Source: Alphaproteobacteria bacterium GWF2_58_20
GTDB taxonomy: Bacteria > Pseudomonadota > Alphaproteobacteria > UBA1247
DNA length: 64,000 nucleotides
Assembly (NCBI GenBank): GCA_001768735.1
Contig: MEMB01000006.1
Location: 124,001-188,000, forward strand
Direction: 5' to 3'
Shown here piece by piece: positions 6,103 to 15,134 of this stretch. Position 1 is the stretch's first letter. Every line of letters begins with the position of its first letter. The notes under the pieces were generated by a model. It was not told where the DNA came from. It made no database searches and saw nothing but the letters and a program-made list of their open reading frames with translations. The translations under genes and the position numbers were made by a program.

Positions 6103-8286
6103 TTACTCGCGCACCACTGCGCAGCTGTGTACGGCACCCATGGAAATCAGGGCGACGCCCGTATTCATGCCGGTCACCGGCACCGGCACATTGCTGCTCG
6201 TTGTCGTTCCATTCCCCAGCTGGCCGGCGTTGTTGTAGCCCCAGCACCAGAGCTTCTGGCCCGCAATGGCGCAGGTGTGCGAGCCAAGGGCCGAGATGCT
6301 GGAGACAGGCGCGCTCATGTTGGTGGTTGTGACGGGCACCGGCACCGGGCTGTTCGTATTGAGGCCATTTCCCAGGACCCCCTGTTCATTGTATCCCCAG
6401 CACCAGACACGGCCGTTCTTGATGGCGCAGCTGGAATTGGCCCCGGCGGCAACGGCTGTCGCGCCGCTGTCCATGCCCGTTACGGCCACGGGGGTAAAGG
6501 ATGTTGTTGTTGTGCCGTTGCCGAGCTGGCCAAAAGTATTGACCCCCCAGCACCAGACGGAGCCATTCGTCTTGATGGCGCAGTGGTGATAGGTGCCGCC
6601 GTTGATGGCAATGACGCCGCTTTCAAGCCCGGGAACCAGAGCCGGGGTTCCTACGGGCTCGAAGATGGTTCCCCAGCACCAGACGCCGCCATTCTTGATG
6701 GCGCAGCCGTTCCAGGCGCTGGTGGCAACCTTGGTGACGCCGCTGTTCATGCCGAGGACAATGGCGGGGAAAGGCCGCAACAGCTGTCCTCCCGAGGTGC
6801 CATCGCCCACCTGGCCGCCCTGGTTGTATCCCCAGCACCAGGCCGCGCCGTTTTTCACCGCGCAGGTATAATTGCCGTTGCTGGCGGCAGCATCGGTGAT
6901 ACCGCTGTCCATGCCGATGGGGGTGATGGGGATGCTGCTGATGGTGCCAACGCCTGATTCGCCGTTGCCAAGCTGGCCGCTGCTGTTGTAGCCCCAGCAT
7001 TTGAGGCCGCCATTCTGGATGAAGCAGTTGTGTGTATAGCCACTGACCATGGCGGAAATGCCGACGCTTTCTCCCATGTTGGTGACAGGGACCGGAACGG
7101 AGGAACTGACATATTCATATCCGCCGAGGGCTCCGACGCCGCTGTTTGATCCCCAGCACCAGGCCGGCGCGGAAATACTGAAACCGGCGGCCGTGCCGGC
7201 AAGCGCCTGGCTGGCTGATTCGCCGCGTGTGTCGGAAGCCGTGAGGGTGGCGGTGTAAGGGCCGTCCTCGGTGGCGATGGGATGCAGGGTGATCTGGCAG
7301 CTGTCGGCCGGAACGAGATTGGCGCCGGTGCAATCGTCGTCGGTTTTGAGGAAGTTGGTGACGGTGCCGGTCAGCAGGATTTGCAGGGCGCCACTGTTGG
7401 CATCGCCCGTATTGGCGATGGACAGGATCACGGCCGCCCCCGGTGAAAGGCCATTGGCAATGTCCATGGTGCCCGGCGTACCGGAGACCACGGAGATGGA
7501 CAAGTCAGGTTCGCTGCCGTCGCTGGTGGTGAAGTTCCAGTCAGTTGCGGACGTCAGACCGACATGGGGATTTCCGGCGAGGTCGGTGAAGGCTCCTGCG
7601 GGAACGAGGATATGCAGTGCAGTAGACGTGGGCAGGAGCGATGAAGGGGAAAGAGTGGCCAGGTTTCCGGAGATGGCAACCTGTGGCCCGGAAACCGCGA
7701 TGTTTTCAATCAGGGCAACAGCATTGATGGCGATGTTGCCAGATGCCGCGAGGATGTTTTCGCTGAAGGTGAGGGCGGGCGGAGTGCCGGGAGGAATGCT
7801 GGCGGAATTGTCTGCCGGGGAAAGGGTTGTTACCTGTGGTGCGATCGTGTCCTTGGTGATGGTATCGGTGGCGGTGGACACTGGCGTTGCGCCCTCCATG
7901 CGGGACGCTGTGAGGGTGATCGTGCCGTCATCAAGGCCGCCGAGATTGAGGCCTGTAACCGTTTCATCCGCGCCGCTTGCGACAAGGCTGCCGGTGATGG
8001 CGGCAGTGACGGGATTGGCATCGTTTATGCTATAGGCATAAGTGACACCCGCCTCGGCAAAGGTGAGGGTGAAGGCTACGGAGCCCTGGCCCGCAATGTT
8101 GATGTAAGCCGGAACGAATTGTGCCGCATGGCTTCCTGCCGGCGGGGTCCCGCCGCCACTGTCGCTGGGGCAGCTGTCGTCCATCTCGCAAATACGCTTC
8201 CGGACGCGGTATTTCATGTCTGCCGCCTGAACCTGAAAGGCGGTAATGAAAGCCAAGGCCAGGATGATTACGGTGCGTATGATCAT
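6103..8286 (-). CDS. Secreted seven-repeat RCC1 beta-propeller protein
   Basis: A 727-residue exported protein (start ATG 8286, followed by a hydrophobic signal peptide ending FQVQA). After the signal comes KYRVRKRICEMDDSC, a motif shared with the 39745 and 59697 genes. The middle has Ig-like domains: a Big_5-like unit (APQVTTLSPADNSASIPPG) and an ASPM/Hydin-like unit. Residues from about 375 to the end hold seven RCC1 repeats, each with a CWGxNxxGxLGxG core, enough for one seven-bladed propeller; the fourth is degenerate (CWGTIFEPVG). Bacterial RCC1 proteins are often surface-exposed or secreted binding proteins. Cysteine pairs in each blade suggest disulfides. The upstream gap (8287-8518) is AT-rich and contains TACAAT-TTT-ATTGTA (8331-8345). 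Confidence 0.85.
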   Translation of the reverse strand: MIIRTVIILALAFITAFQVQAADMKYRVRKRICEMDDSCPSDSGGGTPPAGSHAAQFVPAYINIAGQGSVAFTLTFAEAGVTYAYSINDANPVTAAITGSLVASGADETVTGLNLGGLDDGTITLTASRMEGATPVSTATDTITKDTIAPQVTTLSPADNSASIPPGTPPALTFSENILAASGNIAINAVALIENIAVSGPQVAISGNLATLSPSSLLPTSTALHILVPAGAFTDLAGNPHVGLTSATDWNFTTSDGSEPDLSISVVSGTPGTMDIANGLSPGAAVILSIANTGDANSGALQILLTGTVTNFLKTDDDCTGANLVPADSCQITLHPIATEDGPYTATLTASDTRGESASQALAGTAAGFSISAPAWCWGSNSGVGALGGYEYVSSSVPVPVTNMGESVGISAMVSGYTHNCFIQNGGLKCWGYNSSGQLGNGESGVGTISSIPITPIGMDSGITDAAASNGNYTCAVKNGAAWCWGYNQGGQVGDGTSGGQLLRPFPAIVLGMNSGVTKVATSAWNGCAIKNGGVWCWGTIFEPVGTPALVPGLESGVIAINGGTYHHCAIKTNGSVWCWGVNTFGQLGNGTTTTSFTPVAVTGMDSGATAVAAGANSSCAIKNGRVWCWGYNEQGVLGNGLNTNSPVPVPVTTTNMSAPVSSISALGSHTCAIAGQKLWCWGYNNAGQLGNGTTTSSNVPVPVTGMNTGVALISMGAVHSCAVVRE

Positions 8287-8518
8287 TGATAAGGGGTCCT
8301 TTTGAGGCTTCATGAATTTATTCGGCATGCTACAATTTTATTGTATTTTTTTCAATTGTAAAAAAGATATATGGACATGAATGTTGCTGATTTTTTTATG
8401 CTTTCTGACGCAAGAAGGGGCTTCGGATTTTTTTGGGGTTCTTGATGCCTGCAGGGAAGGAAACAAAGGGGGCTTGTTGGATTTTTGGCGGTTTTTTGGC
8501 TTTTTCCAACAAATTCCG

Positions 8519-8547
8519 TTGACAGCGCGTGTTTGGCCGGGTATATC
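8519..8547 (+). promoter_or_regulatory. Sigma70-type promoter of rpmJ
   Basis: TTGACA (8519-8524), a 17-bp spacer and TATATC (8542-8547) precede rpmJ by about 48 bp. The perfect -35 box and correct spacing make this one of the clearest promoters in the window. Confidence 0.65.
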
Positions 8548-8594
8548 GCAACATCTTTTTCGTCAAAGAGTTGTTTGCAAGAAAGGAATAGGCC

Positions 8595-8720
8595 ATGAAG
8601 GTCGTCGCATCCCTCAAGACTCTCAAGAATCGGCACCCGGCTTGCCGTGTTGTGCGCCGCCGTGGCCGTGTTTACGTCATCAACAAGAAGGATCCCCGCT
8701 TTAAGGCCCGTCAGGGCTGA
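8595..8720 (+). CDS. rpmJ: Ribosomal protein bL36 (zinc-ligand-free form)
   Basis: A 41-residue basic protein, [14 protein letters not shown] at the start and DPRFKARQG at the end, with the [13 protein letters not shown] core of L36. It belongs to the form that lacks the CxxC zinc ligands; a single cysteine remains. L36 is the smallest protein of the large ribosomal subunit and sits in 23S rRNA near the peptidyl-transferase side. AAGGAA precedes the ATG at a good distance, a strong promoter lies upstream, and a bidirectional terminator follows. It is transcribed alone. Confidence 0.96.
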   Translation: MKVVASLKTLKNRHPACRVVRRRGRVYVINKKDPRFKARQG

Positions 8721-8770
8721 TTGCGAGGATTTCTGTGGCTCGGGCGTCCGGGCTTGCAGCAAGGAATTGA

Positions 8771-8800
8771 AAAAAACCGCGCTTTAAGGCGCGGTTTTTT
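8771..8800. terminator. Bidirectional terminator between rpmJ and pyk
   Basis: AAAAAACCGCGC and GCGCGGTTTTTT pair perfectly around TTTAAG. The flanking A and T runs let it end transcripts from both sides: rpmJ on the plus strand and pyk on the minus strand. Confidence 0.92.
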
Positions 8801-8851
8801 ATGGGCGGGATTTTGGAAAAAGCCTTTCCGTCAAATGCTCCAACGGCCCGA

Positions 8852-10288
8852 TTATTCCACCCAGGCGATTCGGAGCAGGTTGGTGCTGCCCGGTGTGCCA
8901 AAGGGAACGCCAGCCGTGATGACAATGCGTTCGCCGACATCGGCGAGGCCATCCCTGAAGGCGATCTTGCAGGCGTTCTCCACCATGGCATCCAGTGAAT
9001 GGAAACTTTCCACAATGTGGCAATGCACACCATAGCTGAGTACCACGCGCCGGGCGATTTCCGGCTTGGGTGACAGCGCCAGGATGGGCACCGGCGGACG
9101 TTCACGCGCCGCACGCAGGGTGGTGGAGCCATTTTCGGTGTAGGTGGCAATGGCCACCGCGTCAATGGTTTCCGCCACCTGACGGGCTGCCGAAGAAATG
9201 GCATCGGCCGCCGTACTCAAAAGGCGTGGATGGTGGGCATCCAGCGTGGTGCGATAAAGCTCATCGCCTTCCACACGGATCAGGATGCGGTCCATGATGC
9301 TGACGGCTTCCAGTGGGTATTCTCCAGATGCCGATTCGGCTGAGAGCATGACGGCATCGGTACCGTCAAACACGGCATTGGCGACGTCGGAGGCTTCCGC
9401 CCGTGTGGGGGTGGGGGCGCTGATCATCGATTCCAGCATCTGGGTGGCCACGATCACCGGCTTGCCAGCGGCGCGCGCCATGGTAATGATTCGCTTCTGC
9501 ACACCAGGTACGGCTTCGGGCGGGATTTCCACGCCAAGGTCACCGCGCGCCACCATGACGGCATCCGTCAGGGAGATGAGCTCATCAAGGCATTCAATCG
9601 CCGAAGGCTTTTCCAGCTTGATGATGATGGAAGCCTTGTCGCCAATCAGATGGCGGGCCTCAATCACGTCCTCCGGCCTTTGGACAAAGGACAGGGCGAC
9701 GAAATCGACCCCGATGCTGAGCGCATAGGCGAGGTCCTCGCGGTCCTTTTCTGTTAGCGCCGAGAGCGGCAGCACCACGTTCGGGATGTTGAACCCCTTG
9801 TGGTCCGAAAGCTTGTGCCCGGCGATGACTTCCGCCACCAGGTGGTCATTGGTGCGTTCCACAACGCGCAGGTGCACCTTGCCGTCATCCAGAAGAACGT
9901 CGGCGCCTTTGTCGAGCGCCGCCATGACTTCGGGATGGGGGAGGCAGACACGTGTTTCATCGCCTGGTGTTTCGTCAAGGTCCAGCCGGATGCGTGCGCC
10001 CTTTTCAAGCGTCACCGAACCATTCTTGAAGGTGCCGATGCGCAGCTTGGGGCCCTGCAGGTCGGCAATGATGCCGATGGGGCGTCCGGTTTCCTGCTCC
10101 AGCGCGCGGATGATGGCCAGCTTTTCCCCGTGGCCTTCGTGTTTGCCATGGCTGAAATTGAGGCGGAACACATCCACCCCGGCAAGGAAGAGGGCCTTGA
10201 TCATCTCCGGAGTGGCGGAGGCCGGCCCCAGGGTTGCGACAATCTTTGTCTTGCGATTTCGGCGAATGACGTCTTCCTTGCGCTGCAT
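8852..10288 (-). CDS. pyk: Pyruvate kinase
   Basis: Converts phosphoenolpyruvate and ADP to pyruvate and ATP, the last step of glycolysis. The 478-residue product has TKIVATLGPAS near the N-terminus, LNFSHG, DLQGPKLR, the active-site strand MVARGDLGVE and TQMLESM, in the expected order, with the C-terminal regulatory domain starting near AADAISSAARQVAE. Length is normal. An in-frame GTG at 10303 overlaps the sspB stop and would add five residues; ATG 10288 is preferred. Because the gene follows sspB directly, the two may form one transcript. Confidence 0.96.
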   Translation of the reverse strand: MQRKEDVIRRNRKTKIVATLGPASATPEMIKALFLAGVDVFRLNFSHGKHEGHGEKLAIIRALEQETGRPIGIIADLQGPKLRIGTFKNGSVTLEKGARIRLDLDETPGDETRVCLPHPEVMAALDKGADVLLDDGKVHLRVVERTNDHLVAEVIAGHKLSDHKGFNIPNVVLPLSALTEKDREDLAYALSIGVDFVALSFVQRPEDVIEARHLIGDKASIIIKLEKPSAIECLDELISLTDAVMVARGDLGVEIPPEAVPGVQKRIITMARAAGKPVIVATQMLESMISAPTPTRAEASDVANAVFDGTDAVMLSAESASGEYPLEAVSIMDRILIRVEGDELYRTTLDAHHPRLLSTAADAISSAARQVAETIDAVAIATYTENGSTTLRAARERPPVPILALSPKPEIARRVVLSYGVHCHIVESFHSLDAMVENACKIAFRDGLADVGERIVITAGVPFGTPGSTNLLRIAWVE

Positions 10289-10299
10289 GGCCTGATGCC

Positions 10300-10761
10300 T
10301 CACTTGTGTTTGCGGAACTGGTCGAGGGAAATGACTTCTGCCCCCCCCTCGTTTTCTTCATCCGGCAGGGAATCCTGTTCTTCTTCCCCCGCATCGGGGA
10401 CTTGGGCGAAATTCTGGAACTGGAGAGCGAAATTTACCGACGGGTCGGCGAAGATGCTGATGGCGGAAAGTGGAACCCGGATGACTTCCGGGCGTCCGTT
10501 GAAAGACAGGATGACCTGGAAATGCTCCTCATCCACCGTCAGGTTGCTGAACTGGTGCTGAAGCACCATGGTCATCTCGTCCGGATAGGTTTCCCTCAGG
10601 TAGGCCGGCAGTTCAACCCCCGGCAGGCGGGTATCAAAGGTGATGTAGAAATGGTGTTCCCCTGGCAGGCCGTACTGGGCCACTTCGGCCAGGGCTTTGC
10701 GCACCACGCTCCGCAGAGCGGTTTCAACCAGGGTCTGGTATTGCAGGATTTCTTCGGTCAT
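10300..10761 (-). CDS. sspB: ClpXP adaptor SspB (alphaproteobacterial type)
   Basis: A 153-residue SspB-family protein with YQTLVETALRSVVRKALAEV at the start, GEHHFYITFDTRLPGV, and the substrate-binding core through VIRVPLSAISIFADPSV. A variable acidic linker follows, and the C-terminus ISLDQFRKHK resembles the ClpX-tethering tail. SspB delivers ssrA-tagged proteins to ClpXP. Its neighbour is the tmRNA gene that encodes the tag, on the same strand and upstream, so tag and adaptor are physically linked here. Confidence 0.93.
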   Translation of the reverse strand: MTEEILQYQTLVETALRSVVRKALAEVAQYGLPGEHHFYITFDTRLPGVELPAYLRETYPDEMTMVLQHQFSNLTVDEEHFQVILSFNGRPEVIRVPLSAISIFADPSVNFALQFQNFAQVPDAGEEEQDSLPDEENEGGAEVISLDQFRKHK

Positions 10762-10899
10762 CGCTACCCCTCGTTTGTTTCCCCCATGACTTTACCTGCC
10801 TGCAAGGCAACACGAAAGCCTCTTGTTGCGCAAGCATAATCTGCATTCGTAAACATTTTGGGAAGGGAAGTGGGGGCTTCTGTTGCCAGGCGCCCCCGG

Positions 10900-11160
10900 G
10901 CCCCGCCTTATCCTGCTAGGGAAAAAGGACTTAGTCCCGATAGAACGAGCTGCTTACGCAGCCAGCGCCACCGGAGCATAGTTGTCGTTGGCATCTATGC
11001 GATTGACCCGATAACGGTGGTATCATGCCGGGCAAAAGCCACACCCTTACTGCGTACGTCGATTCTGTTTCGCCCCCATATATGGTGGAGGCGCCGGGTA
11101 CCGCCCCCGGGTCCGTACCGCCTATGCCGAGTGGTGTTTATCGCCATATCTGAATTTGCA
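10900..11160 (-). ncRNA. ssrA: tmRNA, circularly permuted (two-piece type)
   Basis: Rescues stalled ribosomes by adding a degradation tag. Minus strand: the tag frame runs 10992-10954 and reads ANDNYAPVALAA then TAA. The coding piece begins at 11077 with GGGGGCGAAACAGAATCGACG-like sequence. Just upstream, the acceptor piece ends GGCGCCTCCACCA at 11083. GGGGGCG pairs with CGCCTCC to give the tRNA-like acceptor stem, and CCGGG/CCCGG forms its T stem. Order acceptor piece, then spacer, then coding piece defines the permuted alphaproteobacterial gene. Only five bases (11078-11082) separate the two pieces. Outer limits are approximate; a GC hairpin lies at 10872-10897. Confidence 0.92.
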
Positions 11161-11173
11161 TTCAGCGAAGACC

Positions 11174-11202
11174 CTTATAATCTTTTCCGGAGCAGATGAA
11201 AA
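11174..11202 (-). promoter_or_regulatory. Promoter of tmRNA
   Basis: On the minus strand TTTTCA (11202-11197), 17 bp, then TATAAG (11179-11174) lie just upstream of the tmRNA acceptor piece. The -35 box is weak. The divergent thyX-like gene starts about 80 bp away and has a TATAAT at 11229-11234 without a good -35. Confidence 0.4.
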
Positions 11203-11278
11203 GGGTGGAATTGCATGGCTGCCATGCGTATAATTCATGGCATCTGGTTTGAGCCATCAAAACCCTTGGAGAACCTTG

Positions 11279-12664
11279 ATGTCCGGCATTTTTGTCCTTG
11301 ATGATCTGCACCCGGAAGACAACGCCATGCTGCAAGCCCTCTACAGCCGTTCGCCCGCATCGGTGAACGTCCATCTGCCGAAGGTGCGGGGCGCGGACAG
11401 TGGCGCTTTCATGGACAAGTTTTATGTGGGATATGGCCACGCCAGCATAGGCGACTGCGGCTCGACCACCATTTTTATCGAGGATGTGTCCATGCTGGTG
11501 GCCAAGGCCATTCAGGACAATCCGCTTTATTCCGGCCAGGAATCCTCCACCCGTTACCTTGATTTTTCCGCCCAGCCGTTGATTGACCCGTATGGCCAGT
11601 CCGAATCGCGCGCCATCCTTGACCGCTGGATGGCCATCTACAACCGGTTCCTGCCTCTGGTGAAGGAATCGCTGTCGCGTCAGTATCCTTTTGATGAAAC
11701 CGCCTATCCATCCCGCAAGGTTTGGGAAAACGCCATTGCCGCCCGGGCGTTTGATGTATCGCGTGGGCTGTTGCCGGTGGGCGTTGGCACGAATGTCAGC
11801 TGGCACACCAACCTGCGTCAGGCGCGGGAAAAGCTGATGGCGCTTTCCCATCATCCGCTGGCGGAAGTGCGGGAGGTCGCCATGCAGGTTTTTGCGGCAC
11901 TGCGGGAAAAATATCCGCACAGTTTCCGGGAAGACGACATGACGGGTGCGCCGCGCCATGTTCTGCGCCGCGCTTTTGCGGATACGTTTGCCATGAAGGA
12001 TTCCTTCCTGACCCCAGATGACGTGACGGATGAGCTGACGGCGCGGGAATTTGCCCGTCTGGAATCCGGGGAAGTCATTGTGCATGACCGCCTGTTTGAT
12101 GTGTCCGGACTCAACCGTCGCGAGGAAGGTCTTCTCTCCAGCCGTCCGCAGGGGGCTCCCTTGTCGCGCCGCTTGCAGGCTTATGGTGTTTACAACATCT
12201 ATTTCATGCTTGATTTCGGTTCTTTCCGGGATATCCAGCGTCATCGCAACGGCTTGTGCCGCATGCCGCTGGTGGATGGCCGGTTCGGCATGCACCGCTG
12301 GTATCTGGATGACTTGGAATCCAAGCTTTCCCCGCTGGATTTTGCCGCCCTCAAGGGGGCGATCGACGAGCAGTTTGAGGCGATTGCGGCGCTGGATCAG
12401 GGAACGCCGACGCAAAACCAGTACCTCTATCCGTTGGGAACGGCCGTTCTCTGTCACATGACCTACAGCCTGCCGGAAATGGTGTATGTGGCCGAGCTGC
12501 GTTCCGGGAAAACCGTTCATCCCAGCCTTCGCCTCATTGCCTGGGGGATGCTGGATGCCATGACGGACCGTCATCCGAAACTGGCCCTTTACGGGGATCG
12601 GGATCTGGACAGCTGGACGGCCAGGCGCGGCACACAAACCATTGATGTCAGAAACGGTAAATGA
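11279..12664 (+). CDS. ThyX-like protein with two flavin-thymidylate-synthase domains
   Basis: A 461-residue protein (ATG 11279 with GGAG upstream) in the ThyX family, FAD-dependent enzymes that methylate dUMP to dTMP. It is twice the usual length. The N-half (about 20-215) has GYGHASIGDC, SGQESSTRYLDF (86-96 region) and the LPVGVGTNVSWHTNLR strand-turn. The C-half (about 290-440) has RHR (321-323) and the HMTYSLPEMVYVAELRSG region. Canonical ThyX keeps RHR and the SxNxxSxR segment together; here the RHR is in the second half and the serine-rich part in the first. Activity is therefore uncertain: either a composite site or a relative with another role. No thyA is seen nearby. Confidence 0.75.
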   Translation: MSGIFVLDDLHPEDNAMLQALYSRSPASVNVHLPKVRGADSGAFMDKFYVGYGHASIGDCGSTTIFIEDVSMLVAKAIQDNPLYSGQESSTRYLDFSAQPLIDPYGQSESRAILDRWMAIYNRFLPLVKESLSRQYPFDETAYPSRKVWENAIAARAFDVSRGLLPVGVGTNVSWHTNLRQAREKLMALSHHPLAEVREVAMQVFAALREKYPHSFREDDMTGAPRHVLRRAFADTFAMKDSFLTPDDVTDELTAREFARLESGEVIVHDRLFDVSGLNRREEGLLSSRPQGAPLSRRLQAYGVYNIYFMLDFGSFRDIQRHRNGLCRMPLVDGRFGMHRWYLDDLESKLSPLDFAALKGAIDEQFEAIAALDQGTPTQNQYLYPLGTAVLCHMTYSLPEMVYVAELRSGKTVHPSLRLIAWGMLDAMTDRHPKLALYGDRDLDSWTARRGTQTIDVRNGK

Positions 12665-12676
12665 AGGATTTCACAT

Positions 12677-13588
12677 ATGTGGAAGATACTGCATAAAGGA
12701 TGTTGTTTGGGGCGAGTCTTGGGGCAGATTACCGGCCATCCCTTGAACCGAAAGCGCAAAATGCTGGCTGTGCTGCGGTTTGTATGGTGGCAGGTGTACA
12801 GTCGTCTGGTGGGTAGGCCGGTTGTTATGTCCTGGATTAAGGGATCCCGGTTTTTCGCCCGCACCGGCGAACATAGTATGACCGTCAATATTTATAATGG
12901 ATTGCATGAATTTGAGGACATGACCTATGTCCTTCATGTCTTGAGTTCAGACGACCTGTTTGTGGATATTGGGGCCAATGCGGGTTCCTATAGCATTCTT
13001 GCGGCAGGTGTATGCGGGGCGAGGGTAATAGCCTTCGAACCTATACCAGAAACATATGAACGCTTGCGGAAGAATATGGCGCTGAATCATCTTGAACAAA
13101 GAGTGGAGTGCCATAACATGGCTTTGGGGGCCCATGCGGAAGAGCTGGTGTTGACGGGCTCGCAGGATTGTATGAACCATGTACTGGCGGATGCAGAATA
13201 TGCAGCAACGACTGTTCGGATACAGGCCGATACGCTGGATTCCATGATGGGCTCGTCCAGGCCCTTTATGCTGAAGATGGATGTGGAGGGTTTCGAATGG
13301 AATGTTTTGCAGGGGGCACAGGCGGTACTGCGGCAGCCGACCTTGCAGGCCATCCTAGTGGAAATTAACAGTGGGGCGGAGCGATATGGAGTAACAGGAG
13401 CCAAAATTACAGCCCTATTGGTTGATCACGGCTTTATGCCTTATCGATATCATCCGGAAACGAGGGATTTTGAGATGCTTTCCGGACCAAACACGACAGG
13501 GAATACCCTGTTTATTCGTGATATAGAGGAGGTGCATCGTCGGGTGAAATCGGCGGTGTCTTTTTGCGTACACGGAGTCTGTTTCTAA
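12677..13588 (+). CDS. FkbM-family methyltransferase
   Basis: A 303-residue SAM-dependent methyltransferase. The SAM site VDIGANAGSYSILAA and the acidic loop AFEPIPETYERL are followed by the FkbM hallmark LKMDVEGFEWNVLQGA. FkbM enzymes O-methylate sugars or polyketides; beside a flippase and glycosyltransferases it probably modifies a surface polysaccharide. It follows the ThyX-like gene by 12 bp and faces the flippase gene, whose coding end it overlaps by 77 bp. Confidence 0.9.
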   Translation: MWKILHKGCCLGRVLGQITGHPLNRKRKMLAVLRFVWWQVYSRLVGRPVVMSWIKGSRFFARTGEHSMTVNIYNGLHEFEDMTYVLHVLSSDDLFVDIGANAGSYSILAAGVCGARVIAFEPIPETYERLRKNMALNHLEQRVECHNMALGAHAEELVLTGSQDCMNHVLADAEYAATTVRIQADTLDSMMGSSRPFMLKMDVEGFEWNVLQGAQAVLRQPTLQAILVEINSGAERYGVTGAKITALLVDHGFMPYRYHPETRDFEMLSGPNTTGNTLFIRDIEEVHRRVKSAVSFCVHGVCF

Positions 13589-15134
13589 ATTCCGTTGGGG
13601 ATGGCCATGGTATGATGGGCACGAGTTCATACATGAACATGGCCCGGCCTGTCATTATCAGGTAGAGGAAGATGCTTGCAGACCATACCAACATGCGTAC
13701 GGGTATGGAAAGCTTGAGCTGCTGTCCTAGTGTCATCAGGAGCAGGATGCCAAATCCTGCTAAGGTCAAGCCGAGGATGGCGGGGCGTTTGAGCCAAGAC
13801 ACGGTTTTTGGTTCTCGGATGACGACAGCCGTGACTCCGATCAGGATGGGGAGGCAGCCAATTACGGCCCATAATCCAATGACTATGGGTACGGATAGGT
13901 TGCCGAATTTGGCGAGTGGCAGGAGCAGGATGGATAGGACAATGTGCAGCCAGGTGCCGATGGCTAGGATGCCTTCATGACGATAGGCATTTAGCAGACT
14001 AATAAAAGGGATGAAGAGGGTGGCTAGGAAAAGCCAGCCAGTCAGGGCTAGAGTTGCGGACATAAGATGGGGAGGAACCGAGCCTAGCCAAAGTTGGTAG
14101 AAAGGTTCTCCGAACATGATGACCCCGCCTTGTCCACAGGTGGAAATCACTAGTAGGGCTAGGAAGCTGGAGTGCATTAGGTCGGTTGTTTTGTCCGTCT
14201 GGTGATTCTGGTGGAAACGCGCCAGTACCGGAAACAGTGATTTTACAATTCCGCCTGTGGCCATATCCATGACGGTGCGGGTGAGCCGGAAGGCTACATC
14301 GAACACAGCTACGGAAGGTAGGCCGAAGCTACCTGCCAGGATAAATCGGAACAGGGGATCGCGCAGGTTGCCACCCAACTGGGACAGGTAGAGGTATTTG
14401 CCGCGTCGGATGAGGTGACCGAGGTGATGCCGGAAGGCTACAGGGTTGCCGATGGGGGGGAGGGCATCTCGGAAGCCTGGAAGGATCCGTAGCACCTGTC
14501 GATGATACAGATTGTATTCTACTATGGATGAACACAGGGCACCCACAGCAAACCCTTCGATGGGATGGCCCAGCAAGGCGCCGGCAATGTTGAGTATGAG
14601 CAAGAGGACCGGGGTGGAAATCGTCACGAGTTGAGTATAGACGATTTGGGTCTGTGCTACCAAGATGGAATTTTCTATTTTGCTTGCTAGGACCGTTGTT
14701 CCAGTGAGGATGAGGCAGGTTAGGTCCAGTAGAAAAAAAGCAGGATTAGTAATGCCTGGTAGGTATATACAGCGGCCCTGCCACAGAGGGAAGCTGAATA
14801 GCACTCCCATGAATAAGAGAGTTGTCAAGAGCAGGTAGAATAGGTGGGCTGTTTGGTATTCGGCACCATGTTTTCGGGCGAGGTCCGGTCCGTTGTTCTG
14901 TGTCATCTCACGGGTGAACAAGGCACTGAAGCCGGCATCAGCCAGACTGAGATAGGTGATGATGGTGGCCAGCAGCGACCAGAGGCCAAGAACCTCCAGG
15001 CCAAAACGCTTCAGGATGAGCGGATAAAGAACTGCATAGCTGATGATGGGTATGGTGTAGCGCAGGGGCCCGATGAGGGCTGACAGGAGGATCTCTTGCT
15101 CTGGGGATCGGGGCTTGGTCATTTTATCTGACAT
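13512..15134 (-). CDS. Polysaccharide flippase (Wzx/MVF-like)
   Basis: A 540-residue polytopic membrane protein with about 12-14 hydrophobic helices and the opening IGPLRYTIPIISYAVLYPLIL followed by FGLEVLGLWSLLATI, typical of polysaccharide-export flippases. It should move lipid-linked oligosaccharide across the inner membrane. Its start overlaps the end of the polymerase-like gene by 16 bp, and no clear Shine-Dalgarno is seen, so translation is probably coupled. Its 3' end overlaps the convergent FkbM gene. The region has lower GC than the housekeeping genes, common for sugar-coat loci. Confidence 0.82.
   Translation of the reverse strand: MSDKMTKPRSPEQEILLSALIGPLRYTIPIISYAVLYPLILKRFGLEVLGLWSLLATIITYLSLADAGFSALFTREMTQNNGPDLARKHGAEYQTAHLFYLLLTTLLFMGVLFSFPLWQGRCIYLPGITNPAFFLLDLTCLILTGTTVLASKIENSILVAQTQIVYTQLVTISTPVLLLILNIAGALLGHPIEGFAVGALCSSIVEYNLYHRQVLRILPGFRDALPPIGNPVAFRHHLGHLIRRGKYLYLSQLGGNLRDPLFRFILAGSFGLPSVAVFDVAFRLTRTVMDMATGGIVKSLFPVLARFHQNHQTDKTTDLMHSSFLALLVISTCGQGGVIMFGEPFYQLWLGSVPPHLMSATLALTGWLFLATLFIPFISLLNAYRHEGILAIGTWLHIVLSILLLPLAKFGNLSVPIVIGLWAVIGCLPILIGVTAVVIREPKTVSWLKRPAILGLTLAGFGILLLMTLGQQLKLSIPVRMLVWSASIFLYLIMTGRAMFMYELVPIIPWPSPTEFRNRLRVRKKTPPISPDDAPPLYHE

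Noticed and set aside
10872..10897. GC hairpin as terminator of tmRNA
   Set aside because: Stem GGGGGC/GCCCCC is clear but no T run follows on the minus strand; may be a processing structure.
11162..12637. 491-codon minus-strand frame opposite the ThyX-like gene
   Set aside because: Shadow of a real gene; rich in His, Gln and Arg and without any family pattern.
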